This document shows, piece after piece, positions 1 through 10,385 of a DNA stretch of 64,000 bases. The notes below the pieces were generated by a model. The model ran no database searches. It was not told where the DNA came from and saw nothing but the letters and a program-made list of their open reading frames with translations. How positions within the stretch are numbered: position 1 is the stretch's first letter; each line of letters begins with the position of its first letter. Origin of the DNA: Plotosus lineatus (taxonomy: Eukaryota; Chordata; Actinopteri; Siluriformes; Plotosidae); contig CM045729.1 in the NCBI GenBank assembly GCA_024760905.1, forward strand, positions 75,066,550 to 75,130,549, in the 5' to 3' direction. A program made the position numbers and the translations under genes.

Positions 1-1259
1 AATTCAATCCCTTTTTAGTCACACTCTAAAAAAAAACACTTCTTATAGCCATAGTCATTGTGTTCTCATGTTTGGAATTAATTTTCTTATAAATTAAGCA
101 CAACTACATGACACAACCTAGCTAAACAATTTCTATATTTAAGTTAAAAAATGTATAGCCTCACAAATATTGCATTATATTCCAATTACCATTTCATATC
201 TGGATAAGTCTTTTGGACAAGGCATCAAAGTATTTTACAGTCTGAGATATCTCTAGCAACATTAGTGTTAAATTGAATGTTTTTCATCCAGAGAATTTAA
301 TTTGGTTTGTGATTACGGTGACCGGGCAGGCAACTGCATTGAACTGAACTAATCTTCTCTTTCTGGATAATTTTGCATGAGAGATTTTGGTGAAAATGCT
401 TAGTCATTGCTGCTATCATAAGATGTAACTGATTGGTAATGATGTTCAGATATTCTTCAGCATTCTACTGTTCCCCCATTTTTATTATAATTCCCATTAT
501 GTATTCCAGTCATGCATTGATATTCTACAACACTGACATAACATGGTGCAGACACAGAGTTGAGTTTTCCTCTTACACAACCCATATTCAATGTGAAAGT
601 TGAAGGATATCCAAGCTCCTGTTGCTTTTGTTCCTGCGGAAAATTATAGCATAGCTTTGTTCCGCCCTTCCCACAAATGTTTCTCCTGCATAGTCGTACC
701 CAATTCCATCAATCGTGCTTTCCTTTCACATGACGACCAAGACTACCAAGACTACTAAATGAGGGTGAAGGCAAGCATGTGACACCAGATTCTCCATTTC
801 TTCAAAACTTTATGGATATCCAGGAGCACCATACCATACTTGAAGGTAAGTTCTATCTGCACCCTTCTACGCACGAGCTCACAGAAGTTCATGAATTTGT
901 TGTGATCACTTAAGTGACATTGAACGAAGCATCCCATCCAAACCCCATACATCAAGCTGGTCTTCTTAAACTCAAATCTTTACTCGTGCCTCTTGTTGCT
1001 AAACCTTCTTAGCATGGTCGACTGGCGTGAATCTTTCAACAAACTGCTATTTTCTTATTCAACTATTTTCCTGTAATGCAAGGAAAGCTTTTGAGTAGCT
1101 GAAGAGCTTAGATACACATTGGGTAGGTCTCTAGTAAGAGTATATCTGCTGGGCTTCAAACACTGTGTCAATTCTGAATACGCTCAAACCAGCACACCCG
1201 ACAGTTATAGTCGCTTTAAAAGAGCTAAAACCAAATTAACAAGTATATTGAACAATTAT
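1..1259. other. Intergenic DNA, nothing recognised
   Basis: AT-rich sequence upstream of the first repeat. The only open frames are short, and none resembles a known protein or transposon. No tRNA-like or repeat-tail motif is visible. Confidence 0.6.
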
Positions 1260-1385
1260 ATCAGGATCATCATCATCTTCATCATTGTCATCATCATCAT
1301 CATCATCATCATCATCTTCTTCTTCTTCTTCCACTTCTTCCGCGGTCGGGTCACGGTGGCTGCAACCTAAGCAAAGCGGTCCAAT
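1260..1385 (-). mobile_element. RTE/Rex3-like LINE, 3' end fragment
   Basis: A run of CAT and CTT triplets is followed by sequence meaning, on the minus strand, 'gcagccaccgtgacccgacc' and a (GAA)n(GAT)n tail. The same end, with the same triplet tail, closes the better fragment at 41625-41914. The piece is only the last ~100 bases of a LINE. Confidence 0.6.
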
Positions 1386-2517
1386 TCTATCATTTTTTAA
1401 TTCTTATTGTCTGCTAAGCTTACTATTTAATGATTATTACTACATATAGACAATTACATTTCAGCAATCATATGCATTTGCAAGCATGGATCTAATAAAA
1501 TTGGTCATATCAACTTTTATTTTTGTAAAATGCCTGATGATAACACCTATACATCGTATGTTACAAGACACTTCTATATACACTGCCCCACACTCTAATA
1601 TTTGTTTGGAGCATTTTAACCTTGATCACTGCATTTAATCATCATGACTGCTGTGTAAATTGGTCAATTCAAGGCTCTGCAATGTAATATGGCAAGAAAA
1701 TAAGTCAGTTTATGACCTGAATGTACTGAATGACCAGGTTATCCCATTAGCAGACGAGTGTTCATTCAATGGCATTGATATAAAAATTTGAGCTCAACTT
1801 GTGAAAGAATGATTCACAAAGCATGAGTCATTTTCACACATGAATTGGCACCAGAGAGTCCTGATTTTAATGATATTGAAAGTCTTACTGTATGGCGTGA
1901 TTAGATTTTCCTGTCATCAATCCAAGATGTAGGTGAAAAATGACACCGACTCTGGCTGGAAATAAATGTTGTGATTTTGGCTATGTTTGCCGAAACAATG
2001 CCATGGTGATTACATGCTATAATTAAGACTAAAGGTGGCCCAACAAAACATTAGAGTGCACAATCTTTTTTATTTGCCAGGCAGTAAATAATAATAAAAT
2101 GTCATCAGCATGCATTATCTATATGCCTTGTCATGATTCTAAATAATGTTGCATCCAGTGTTACATTGATAAGTGAGTGGGTCCTTTCATTCTACATTCA
2201 TATTTTTCTTTAGAATTTTCTAATGTAATTTATTGTAATTCACTATTCCATGTAGTTTATAATTTATTGTTTATCAACTGTTCTGGCCTAGATACAGCAA
2301 AAAAGGCACAAAGCTGATACTACCACCAGCGTGTTTCAATGATGGAATAAGGTTCTTAAGCTGAAATGCAATGTTTTCTTTTTCCAAACATAAAACTTGT
2401 AATTTTAACCAAAAAAGTTATATTGTGTCATTATCCATCTACATCTTTTCCAATAGCCTTTGGTTTGTCCATGTGATCTTTAGCAAATTGCAGAAGGGCA
2501 GCAATCTTACAATAATA
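1386..2517. other. Intergenic DNA, nothing recognised
   Basis: AT-rich, no credible coding frame and no repeat family that recurs elsewhere in the window. Confidence 0.55.
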
Positions 2518-2830
2518 CAGCCCCCTACTTACGAAATTAATCCGTTCCAGAGTCTTTTTCGGAACCTGGAGTTTTCGTAAGTAGAGGTGCATTTTACATG
2601 TAAAACGCATGATTCGTTCCATGGCTCCCAAGACGACCCCATAAACCCTTTAAAAATTATAAAAGTATACCAATTTTGTATGAAATATGTGTGAAATATG
2701 TGTTAAAAGTAAAAGAAAAGTATCTATTAAACCATTTAAACATTTTATTAACATATTTATTAATTAAACCATTATTAAAAATTTTTATTAACGCACAGAC
2801 ACACACACACAACACTGTCTCTCTTTGTCC

Positions 2831-2884
<54 letters not shown>

Positions 2885-3496
2885 CGAGCTCTGCCGAATG
2901 TGGGCTCTGCCCACACGCAGCGCACAGCCGACGGAAGCTGACGGAAGCCTACGGAACTTTTGAGACAGGGCTTGTATTTAAAGTGAAATTACTGTACCTG
3001 TTTGAAAGATCCGAGGTCCGGATTCAATATTAACTTGCTTCGTTACGAGATCGGCGGTCTGGTGGTGCCGCCCACTTCCATGCACAAAAATGTTTCCTGG
3101 CCGAATGCGGAGCTTTTGAGATGGGGCACGGCTCATCCGGACCTCCTCAAATAAGCTGCAATGAGTACAGTACTCTCAAAACTCTCAAAACTCACGAAAC
3201 TCACAAACCAACAGTACAAACAAGCTTATGGGTACAGTACTATGGAGATTCAGCTCACTCCCGGCCAATTGGAGGCCAATGGGAGGCCAGCGGGGGGCGG
3301 GATGTTGGGAGACAGCCAATGAGAGAGCAACTCGTGCATTGTTTGAATTTTTGAATGGCGAGTTTGAATTTCTAAATGGCGCATTTGGCACTTTTCGTAA
3401 GAAGAGGTTGTTTCATATACAGAGGGTGAAAATTTAGGAAAATGTTTTTTTCGTAACCTGGATTTTTCGTATTCAGAGGTTTTCGTAAGTAGAGTA
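2518..3496 (-). mobile_element. Tigger-like non-autonomous DNA element, family T2
   Basis: It starts after a TA with cagccccctacttacgaa and ends near gtaagtagagta, so the ends are roughly inverted. The segment 3265-3375 (CCAAT-rich, 'gccaatgagagagcaact') is the reverse complement of 56840-56930 in the larger T2 copy at 56723-58538, so both belong to one family in opposite orientation. A (CT)n tract lies inside, as (GA)n does in the other copy. No transposase is left. Right boundary is approximate. Confidence 0.65.
2833..2881. repeat. (CT)n microsatellite inside T2 element
   Basis: About 24 CT units. It corresponds to the (GA)n tracts of the other T2 copy, so it is part of the element and not a later insertion. 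Confidence 0.9.
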
Positions 3497-4320
3497 CAAT
3501 TAAACAATAATACCAGCCAAAAAGAGAGACAGAGGCCTTAATTTGCTTCAAAGCTGCCCAGGCCTGTGTTCAGACCTCCTGTACGAGTATTGACCCTGAT
3601 GATTTTCCTAAATAAATAAATATTTAAACCTCTTTGTCTACTTTCAAGATATTAGTGAAAAATCTGATGATGTTTTTTCAGACTTTTTTGCAGAAATATA
3701 AACATTCTAAATTGACAATAAACTTTCAAGCACCACATTACACCACATATGTGTTTTTGTCACTACTTAAATAAAGCTAAAAAAACAGAAGTTTGTTTCA
3801 GGAAGTAATTTTCAATTGATAAAAAAAAAAAAAAAAAAAATTACTTATTAACTGGGGAAAATGTCAAGACTTTCATGGAATTCCCATCATGAGTCACACT
3901 TTAAGCATGGGCAATCTGTAAAAGGAAATGTGGGGTATCGGACATGACAAGTGCTCAAAGTCAGAACAACAAGTATTGTAATCGGAATGAAAATGTGAAA
4001 CTGAGCGAAGTTTCAGATAAACCAAGGACACTACAATGTAATAAATACAGGTAAGGAGTCAGATTTTTTTTATTAAATATCACTGATAAATAACTGCCTT
4101 TGTAAATTAAACATACCTATTATGAATATGTATTTTAATCTAAATATATTACATATGCTGTTGCAAGTAGGTTTGGTCTATAAAATGTGTGCGTTTAATA
4201 TGAGAATTTATATCTATTAATAAATTTAGAATTGCTCTAGATCAATGTTTTATCTATACATACTAATAGAAAGATTTGCCATATGTTTACTTTATGATTG
4301 TTTTTGTTTTACTATTTTAA
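3497..4320. other. Intergenic DNA, nothing recognised
   Basis: AT-rich, with an A20 run around 3821-3840. No gene or repeat family seen. Confidence 0.55.
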
Positions 4321-4321
4321 T

Positions 4322-4322
<1 letters not shown>

Positions 4323-4351
<29 letters not shown>
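4323..4351. repeat. (TAA)n tract flanking LINE, 5' side
   Basis: About nine TAA units directly before the first LINE-coding sequence. A second TAA tract ends the element at 7191. Confidence 0.9.
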
Positions 4352-4355
<4 letters not shown>

Positions 4356-4403
4356 CAAAACAACTAAAAATACAAAACAACTAAGGAAAAAAATTTCCTT
4401 CAA

Positions 4404-5651
4404 ATATTTGATTCCCTTAAGGCAAAGGTTAAGATTTGGACAGAGAGAAAAAGAAAATGGAAAAAGAAAAATAAATTCATTAGACAAAACAAAATATTTA
4501 AAACCAATGGAAAACAATTTTACATGCAACTAAATACACCTACAAGTAATGACCACCAGAGACCACCCATGGAATCCAGTGAAAGGTTTTGGTCACAGTT
4601 GTGGTCTATACCCAGCAACTGTAACCTTGAGGAACCATGGATGGAAGAATACAGCAAAGCCACGTCAGAAAACGTTAATTCACCATTGCTGTATCTCATT
4701 ACTTCAGACTGACTGAAGAAAACAATAAAAATGTCCAAATCTAACACAGCTCCAGGACCTGACGGCATTCAAAATCGGTTTTGGAAACTGTTCTCCTGTG
4801 TCCAACCACATCTGCTCACTTGTTTTAATTATTTGATGGACACAGATGTCCCTCCTTGGTTCTGTAAAGGTCGCACAATACTCCTCCCAAAGAAAGGAGA
4901 CCTGACAGATCCTAAAGATTACCGCCCTATTACCTGCCTGAATACTATGTACAAAATCCTTTACAGGGTGTTTGACAAATCTCGTGTCATCCTATTGCTC
5001 CTTCAATGGAATTATTTACCCGGAGCAAAAGGGAGCCAGAAAGGGATGTTGGGGATGCAAGGATCAGTTATTGGTCCAGAAAATGATACTTGAAGAGGCT
5101 AAAACTTACCACCGCAACCAAATGCTAGATCGACTACAAAAAAGCATACGACTCTGTCCCTCATGAATGGATTCTGAAGTCTTTGCAATGTGTTGGCCGA
5201 CCTGAGCGATTACTCCATTTACTCGAGTCTTTAATGAGTTGCTGGTCAACTCAGCTTGAGATGTACTCGCAGGGTCAGGTTAAGACTTCAGAACCTATTT
5301 CAATTAAGAGAGGAATATTCCAGGGGGATTCTTTTAGTCCTCTGTTTTTTTTTGTTTGTCACTTAATCCCTTGAGTTTTTTGCTCAATAAGGAGGAAGGT
5401 TATCATCCAGGACCTCCACAGCACAGATCCCCGACACCTCTTACTCATCAACTTTACATGGATGACATCGAGCTGATTGCCAAAGGAGATTCCAACTTGA
5501 AGAAAAAACTTTCAGACTTGATAAATGTAACACTCTTCATTTAAAACGTGGAAAGGGAATCAATGATGGATCAGTTGAGTTACATGGAGGAGGAGTGATT
5601 GAGCATCTCGTGGAAGGCCAATCGTACACCTATTTGGGGATACAAGTTTGA
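4404..5651 (+). pseudogene. Dong/Rex6-like reverse transcriptase, broken
   Basis: Coding similarity is spread over several frames. A basic stretch (KRKWKKKNKF) is followed by TAPGPDGIQNRFWK (4747 onward) and the fingers motif LPKKGDLTDPKDYRPIT (about 4890-4940). Motif A, DYKKAYDSVPHEW, lies near 5132-5175 with the catalytic Asp kept. IKRGIFQGDSFSPL (motif B) is near 5305-5345 and the catalytic box YMDD near 5455-5466. Frame changes occur near 4970-5030, near 5095-5130 and near 5375, and a stop lies at 5649-5651. All catalytic motifs are still legible, so inactivation looks fairly recent, but the protein cannot be made. Confidence 0.75.
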
Positions 5652-7007
5652 GACAAGCTCCAGAATGCCCACATAAAAGACAAACTACAGGCCGAGTACA
5701 AATCTCGTCGAAAAAAGATCTGGAGTTCGGAGCTAAATGCTAGAAACAAGGTCAAAGCCACAAATACTTACGCAGTGCCTGTCCTTTCTTACTCTTTTGG
5801 TGCTGTTGATTGGACAAAGGATGACATCATGGGTCTTGATCGCCTTACAAGAAGGATCATGTCTGACAACCGAGCTCACCACCCTCGTTCCTCTATCAAT
5901 CGTTCATATTTATCAATCAATTCCGGGGGACAAGGTTTGATTAATGTGGAGGCACTTCATGATCGTATTTTATTGTGTACTTTTGTACATATTTATTTAT
6001 CTGATGATCCTCTTCTGAAGCCTATCAAGACTCACGATGAAAGCAAGGACTTCCATAGTTATCTTAAACGCACCAAGGCTGCTGGACAGAATCTCAACGT
6101 CAATGTTGATTTTGTCGATGGCGAAGTACTGCTGGACGGGACATCTATGTGTGTCAATCAGGTGAAGTCTTTGATAAAATCTGTTCAGAGTCATCATTTC
6201 AAGGAAAAACTGTCTGGAAAACCACTACATCGTGTTTATGTGCAGTGTGTTGGGCAGAACAGTAATCCTTCGGACTCCTTTGCCTGGATGAAGTCGGCTG
6301 GTCTGAAAAGTGAAACTGAGGGCTTTCCTCTTGCTGCTCAGGACCAGTCACTTCCAACACGCAATCGTCAACGAAATATTATAAAAGAAAATGTAAATCC
6401 CAAATGTCGCTTGTGTAGTGAATTTAGTGAAAGTGTCCAACACCTTGTCAGTGGTTGTCCTGTTTTGGCACAAACGTCTTATCTGAAAAAACATGATGGA
6501 CAGGCACGTTCCTTTTATTATCGTCTCCATCATGCATGTGGTTTTGACCCAGAGGTCCGTCCATGGTACGACCCTGATCATGTCCAGGGTGTCATGGAAA
6601 ATGATCATTTCAAGCTTCTTTGGAATCGGCCCGTATACAGCCTGAGTAGAATTGAAGCCAGCAAACCTGATCTTGTCCTTTTTGATAAATCCAATGGAAT
6701 TATTAATATTATTGAATTTTCTGTCCTTTTTGACAGCAATGTGATTGACAAGATTCAGGAGAAGCATGCAAAATATGTGGACCTCGCCTTTGAAATGCCT
6801 CCCTTGTATCCAAAGTACAAAGTCGTCCGACTCCCCATTGTTCTCGGCGCCCTCAGTTTGGTACCTCCTGATCTATTAACACAGATCAAGAGTGTGCCTG
6901 GGTTTGCTACCGGGAGCACAGCCATTCTGACAGTCTGGACAATGCAGAAGGCTGCAGTGTTGGGGAGTCTCCATATTCTCCAGAATGTTCTTGGTGGGTT
7001 TGACTAG
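5652..7007 (+). CDS. C-terminal half of Dong/Rex6-like ORF: zinc knuckle and restriction-like endonuclease
   Basis: An uninterrupted frame of about 451 codons runs from just after the stop at 5649-5651 to the stop at 7005-7007. The GTG at 5775 is an internal valine and not a start. A Cys/His cluster (CRLC..., HLVSGC) near 6408-6455 is the knuckle that precedes the nuclease in R2/R4 LINEs. KPDLVLFD followed about 10 residues later by IEF (6663-6720) fits the PD...(D/E) core of the PD-(D/E)XK endonuclease that nicks the target. It is a relic of a larger polyprotein, with no promoter or start of its own, and is probably not expressed as host protein. Confidence 0.7.
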   Translation, partial: DKLQNAHIKDKLQAEYKSRRKKIWSSELNARNKVKATNTYAVPVLSYSFGAVDWTKDDIMGLDRLTRRIMSDNRAHHPRSSINRSYLSINSGGQGLINVEALHDRILLCTFVHIYLSDDPLLKPIKTHDESKDFHSYLKRTKAAGQNLNVNVDFVDGEVLLDGTSMCVNQVKSLIKSVQSHHFKEKLSGKPLHRVYVQCVGQNSNPSDSFAWMKSAGLKSETEGFPLAAQDQSLPTRNRQRNIIKENVNPKCRLCSEFSESVQHLVSGCPVLAQTSYLKKHDGQARSFYYRLHHACGFDPEVRPWYDPDHVQGVMENDHFKLLWNRPVYSLSRIEASKPDLVLFDKSNGIINIIEFSVLFDSNVIDKIQEKHAKYVDLAFEMPPLYPKYKVVRLPIVLGALSLVPPDLLTQIKSVPGFATGSTAILTVWTMQKAAVLGSLHILQNVLGGFD

Positions 7008-7146
7008 GCAGTACTTCCTGGGAGACGTCCCATTCACTGTCTGGGCTACATGTGGAGAGGGTGAGGGCCCTGAGCTGATGATGACCCTAACCAGCCTGAA
7101 TGTGCCAGGATTCTCTCTGCTGCATATAAATCTTTACTGTAAAAAA

Positions 7147-7154
7147 AATAAATA

Positions 7155-7191
<37 letters not shown>
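7147..7191. repeat. (TAA)n tail/target of the LINE
   Basis: AAATAAATAAATAA grading into about 12 TAA units. Dong-type LINEs are known for TAA-rich 3' tails and for inserting into TAA repeats. Confidence 0.85.
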
Positions 7192-7537
7192 GATTTTAAA
7201 TTCTTTACAGCGTTCTTAAAAACTCTCCATATGTTATAAAAGTGAAGGAGGTTTAGCAGTTTGTTTTAACTGGCAAATAACATATTGTGAAAACTACTTT
7301 TCAAAGATTTGATTTGGAAATCCATATACATTTACTTCATCACACATAAAATTTAGCGGATGTGTGGACTCGTTTAACTGGCAGTAATTTAACAAATAAG
7401 AAATTCCTGTCAAGATGTTCTAAAAGATAACACGAGAAGTATGTCTGAATTTGTCAGCCTCTCAGTGCGGTGTCGGTGTTTAAAGATCTCATCTGATGCT
7501 GAAGTAACCTTCTAAAAATTTGTTCAATCTGAATTTT
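7192..7537. other. Presumed 5' flank or 5'UTR intron of oxgr1
   Basis: AT-rich, no recognisable repeat. It ends in a pyrimidine-poor stretch 'ttcaatctgaattttag' that could be a splice acceptor. OXGR1 has non-coding upstream exons in mammals, so the real promoter may lie further left. No TATA box stands out. Confidence 0.35.
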
Positions 7538-7539
7538 AG
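7538..7539 (+). promoter_or_regulatory. Possible splice acceptor of the oxgr1 coding exon
   Basis: AG preceded by 'ttcaatctgaatttt', 28 bases before the ATG at 7567. It would leave a short 5'UTR (gtatctgtgggacaag...) on the coding exon. The pyrimidine tract is weak, so this is only a candidate. Confidence 0.35.
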
Positions 7540-7566
7540 GTATCTGTGGGACAAGTAAAGTTGACA

Positions 7567-8511
7567 ATGGATGCTCATGGCAATGGAGCTGACTGTCTGT
7601 CTGAAGATTCATCTATAAAGCATTATTATCTTCCTATTATGTATGGAATAATAGGTTTGATTGGATTTACTGGAAACCTGACTGCCATCATAATTTACAT
7701 GGTCAAGTTGAGGCCTTGGAAGAGTGGAAGCATCATCATGGTGAATCTAGCAGTAGCTGACTTCCTGTACACCCTCAGCTTACCATTTCTTGTGAGTTTC
7801 TATATCACCGGGAACTGGGTGCTGGGTGAATTTATGTGTCGCTTCCTCCGCTTCTGTTTCCACTTAAACCTGTATGGGAGCATTCTCTTCCTTACTTGTC
7901 TTAGTGTGTTCCGTTATGTGGTGGTGGTGCATCCACTTCAAGCAGCTCAGGTCCAAAGGGCATGCTGGGGAGTCGGGGCTTGCTTGGCTATCTGGATTAT
8001 CTCCTGTCTAGAGATTGGCCCAATGTTGAGCATGATCACAACGAGGGAAGATGGTAACACCACAGACTGTTTGGACTTTGCCAGCAACGACCCAGAGACA
8101 GTGTGGTGGTATAGCTGGCTGCTAAGTGCACTGGGCTACTTGTTACCCCTTACTGTGGTATGTTGGTGTTATACACACATCAGGTGTGCACTGGCAAAAA
8201 GCCTTTCGGCATCTAGACCCAGTCGGGTGAGAACCTACAGGCTCACAGTGCTAATACTGGCTGTGTTTATTATATGTTTCCTGCCCTATCATATTCTAAG
8301 GGTACTAAGAGTGGACAGTCTGAGGAGAAATGTGACATCATGTTTGCAAAAGAAAATCAATAATGCCTACATTTTGTCAAGGCCCTTAGCAGGCCTTAAC
8401 ACCTTCTTCAATCTGGTACTCTTCACTTTGGCCGGAGACAAGTTCAAGCAGGCTTTTAAAAGTCTGATTTCCAGAAGGAAGCCTATCAGTAAGGTGGCTG
8501 TGATATGCTAA
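7567..8511 (+). CDS. oxgr1: 2-oxoglutarate receptor 1-like GPCR
   Basis: A 314-residue class A receptor in one exon. OXGR1 couples extracellular 2-oxoglutarate (and in mammals leukotriene E4) to G proteins at the plasma membrane. Seven hydrophobic segments are clear. TM1 holds GN at 36-37 and TM2 holds NLAVAD with Asp65. Cys91 can pair with Cys168 in loop 2. TM3 has RFCFHLNLY and ends in FRY (115-117) instead of DRY; human OXGR1 also has FRY. TM6 has CFLPYHILR, the HxxR ligand motif shared with P2Y-like receptors. TM7 has SRPLAGLN with Arg272, and N282LVLF replaces NPxxY as in OXGR1. Asn164 (NTT) and Asn256 (NVT) are glycosylation sequons. The ATG at 7567 has a good context (acaATGg); an in-frame GTG at 7546 is not needed. 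The human protein is 337 residues, so the length is close. Teleosts often carry several oxgr1 copies; which one this is cannot be told. Confidence 0.93.
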   Translation: MDAHGNGADCLSEDSSIKHYYLPIMYGIIGLIGFTGNLTAIIIYMVKLRPWKSGSIIMVNLAVADFLYTLSLPFLVSFYITGNWVLGEFMCRFLRFCFHLNLYGSILFLTCLSVFRYVVVVHPLQAAQVQRACWGVGACLAIWIISCLEIGPMLSMITTREDGNTTDCLDFASNDPETVWWYSWLLSALGYLLPLTVVCWCYTHIRCALAKSLSASRPSRVRTYRLTVLILAVFIICFLPYHILRVLRVDSLRRNVTSCLQKKINNAYILSRPLAGLNTFFNLVLFTLAGDKFKQAFKSLISRRKPISKVAVIC

Positions 8512-8650
8512 AGATATGAAAATATGCTTCATTGGGCTCTTCATTTTACATAACCAACATTATATAGCTCTAAATCGGAATTTCCTTTACTGTAGAGACA
8601 GTGAAGTTATTTTGACATCTCTTGAGTTTCTAGTGAAGCTGTGGGAAATC

Positions 8651-8656
8651 AATAAA
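8651..8656 (+). promoter_or_regulatory. oxgr1: Polyadenylation signal of oxgr1
   Basis: AATAAA 140 bases after the oxgr1 stop, followed by an A-run. It is the first consensus signal downstream and would give a short 3'UTR. Confidence 0.6.
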
Positions 8657-8707
8657 AAAAAAAAAATATTCTGGCAGAAAAGATTATAATGCAGTTATGA
8701 GAGCCAT

Positions 8708-8855
8708 GACCCATTCACTCACTCACCGACTCGCTGAACTGCTTAATCCTATCAGGGCCACAGGGAAGTTGGACCATATGTCAATCAATACTGGGAAAAA
8801 GGTGCGGTACACCCTGAACAGCTTTCCAGACCATCGCATGAGAGTCATTACTGTA
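8708..8855 (-). mobile_element. SINE tail fragment (L2-like tail)
   Basis: On the minus strand it reads gcgatggtctggaaagctgt ... tgataggattaagcagttca followed by gtgagtgagtga, the degenerate form of the tail shared by most SINEs here. No tRNA-like head is present. Confidence 0.65.
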
Positions 8856-9143
8856 GATTGTAATTCGCGCTGAGAAAACATTTGCACTGAAAAAACAACA
8901 AACATTATCATGAAAGTTTAAGAGTAGCTGCTGAGGTGGTCATTAAACATCATAGGAAAAATTGAATGTAGTATTGTAGCAGATATAAGTAAGAAATAAA
9001 TTACAGCCAGCTGGTCACTGTTAATTAAAAATACATAGCAAAAGGCTTTATACTTAGTAACAGTCTATTTAAAAAAAAAACATAATAAAGTATTTGACCA
9101 ATCAAAATTATTGAAATGAGCTGCGTGATCATGTTTATATATA
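8856..9143. other. Unassigned DNA
   Basis: No gene or repeat recognised between the SINE tail and the next MITE. Confidence 0.5.
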
Positions 9144-9970
9144 CAGGGATTGCTTTTCGTGGTTAATTGAGACCAAGATCCCCCTGCGACCGCCGAATTC
9201 CGCGAACTAGGATCAACCCCCCTGACTGACGTACATGTATATCTGTATATAATATCAATAAATATATATATATACAAGGAGGGCAGTGGTGGTCTAGTGG
9301 TATAAGGCGCCGGATCGCTGATCCAAAGGTTGGGGGTTCGAGTCCCACTCTCCACAAGGTTGTCACTGTCCCCCCCCAGTGCAGCTAACTGGGTTATCAA
9401 AGGCCGGCCATGTCTCTCACTGTCTATGGTGTGAGGCAAGTAAAAGAACCATTGCTGACTTTCGACAAGAGTAGGCTGCAAAGCCGTCGGCGTGTTTCCG
9501 CCCTGCGATGGCCTGGCGAGCTGTCCAGGATGTACTCTGCCCTCGCCCTGAGTTGGCTGGGATGGGCACCAGCTGCCCCGCGACTCTAATTAGGATGAAG
9601 CGGTTACAGAAAATGAAATATACAAATACAATAAATATATAAATGCTGTGCATAAGATGTAAATAAAATATAAATACACACACATACAGATGTGCACACG
9701 CACACAGATGTGCTTGCACACACTGAGATGCGCACCTCACTTAAAAATGTAAATAGTTTTGATGGTGGGTTTTGGGTTGTTTTTTTTGTTTGCTTGTTGT
9801 TTGTTTTTGTTTGTTTGGGGGGTTTTTTTTGCATAATTGGCCTTGTTTTGTGAAATTTTCCTTAACCTTTTCCCCTATTCTTCTTTAATTTCCTTATTTT
9901 TTAATTCGATGAATATTAAAAGAAAAAAAAACCCGATGCACTGAAGCCGCATGAATTGAAGCGTAATATA
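9144..9970 (-). mobile_element. MITE family M, copy A, interrupted by a SINE
   Basis: It starts after a TA with cagggattgctttt and ends near tgaagccgcatgaattgaag. Its two halves (9144-9275 and 9625-9970) match copy D at 50126-50596 in the same orientation, including the (AC)-rich middle and 'gcataattggccttgttttg'. A complete SINE sits between the halves. Confidence 0.75.
9281..9617 (+). mobile_element. Full-length tRNA-derived SINE (family A, L2-like tail)
   Basis: The head gggcagtggtggtctagtgg ... ggttcgagtccc contains RNA polymerase III A- and B-box sequences and resembles tRNA-Glu (GGTGGTCTAGTGG). A central body follows (gcagctaactgggttatcaa, ctgactttcgacaagagtag), then the tail 'taattaggatgaagcggtta' and cagaaaatgaa. 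The sequence atatacaa occurs on both flanks and is a likely target duplication inside MITE copy A. Confidence 0.85.
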
Positions 9971-10385
9971 TACAAAGCATAAAATGTGTAAGTCAAATGA
10001 ATTTTAAGCATCTTGTCTTTGTGTTTAGTTTATAATTAGTTGATAGTTGATAATTTTTAATAAATCAGATCAGTAATAAGATCGTGCAAACTCGAACTGA
10101 TTTAAGGTATTACTAATACAGTATTACAAACAGTAGTGCACAATGTTTACTTCAAAATTATCTGTAATTTAACATAGATAGAGATATCGATACTCTATTA
10201 ATCCCAGAGGGAAATTTGCATTTTCCAGCAACACTGCAGTAAAACAGCACATACTTTAAATAAACTCATTTTTTTATTTCAAAAGCTACTCTCACGCTGT
10301 AAACTATAGGAAAATGTAACCTTCATCTCAATTACATTTTAAAAGGAAAAAATCCCTGACAAAGAAATATTAATTTTTTTTTAAT
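9971..10385. other. Unassigned DNA with a LINE-end fragment
   Basis: Mostly unrecognised. 10178-10250 reads gatatcgatactctattaat followed by cccagagggaaattt, which looks like the reverse of a Rex1/CR1-type LINE 3' end (compare 56960-57005). Confidence 0.45.

Larger units (their letters stand above)
4352..7146 (+). mobile_element. Dong/Rex6-like (R4 clade) non-LTR retrotransposon, 5' truncated
   Basis: About 2.8 kb containing reverse transcriptase, a CCHC-type zinc knuckle and a C-terminal restriction-like endonuclease. This domain order belongs to the early-branching LINEs (R2, R4/Dong/Rex6) and not to APE-type LINEs. The 5' part is missing: coding sequence begins within ~60 bases of the left (TAA)n tract. 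The reverse transcriptase half is broken by frameshifts while the endonuclease half is open. Fish Rex6 elements are the closest family I can name from memory; the R4-clade assignment rests on domain order and the TAA flanks. Confidence 0.75.

Noticed and set aside
7546..7566. Seven extra in-frame codons upstream of the receptor ATG, opening with GTG
   Set aside because: GTG is not a normal eukaryotic start; the ATG at 7567 has a good context and the N-terminus then fits OXGR1.
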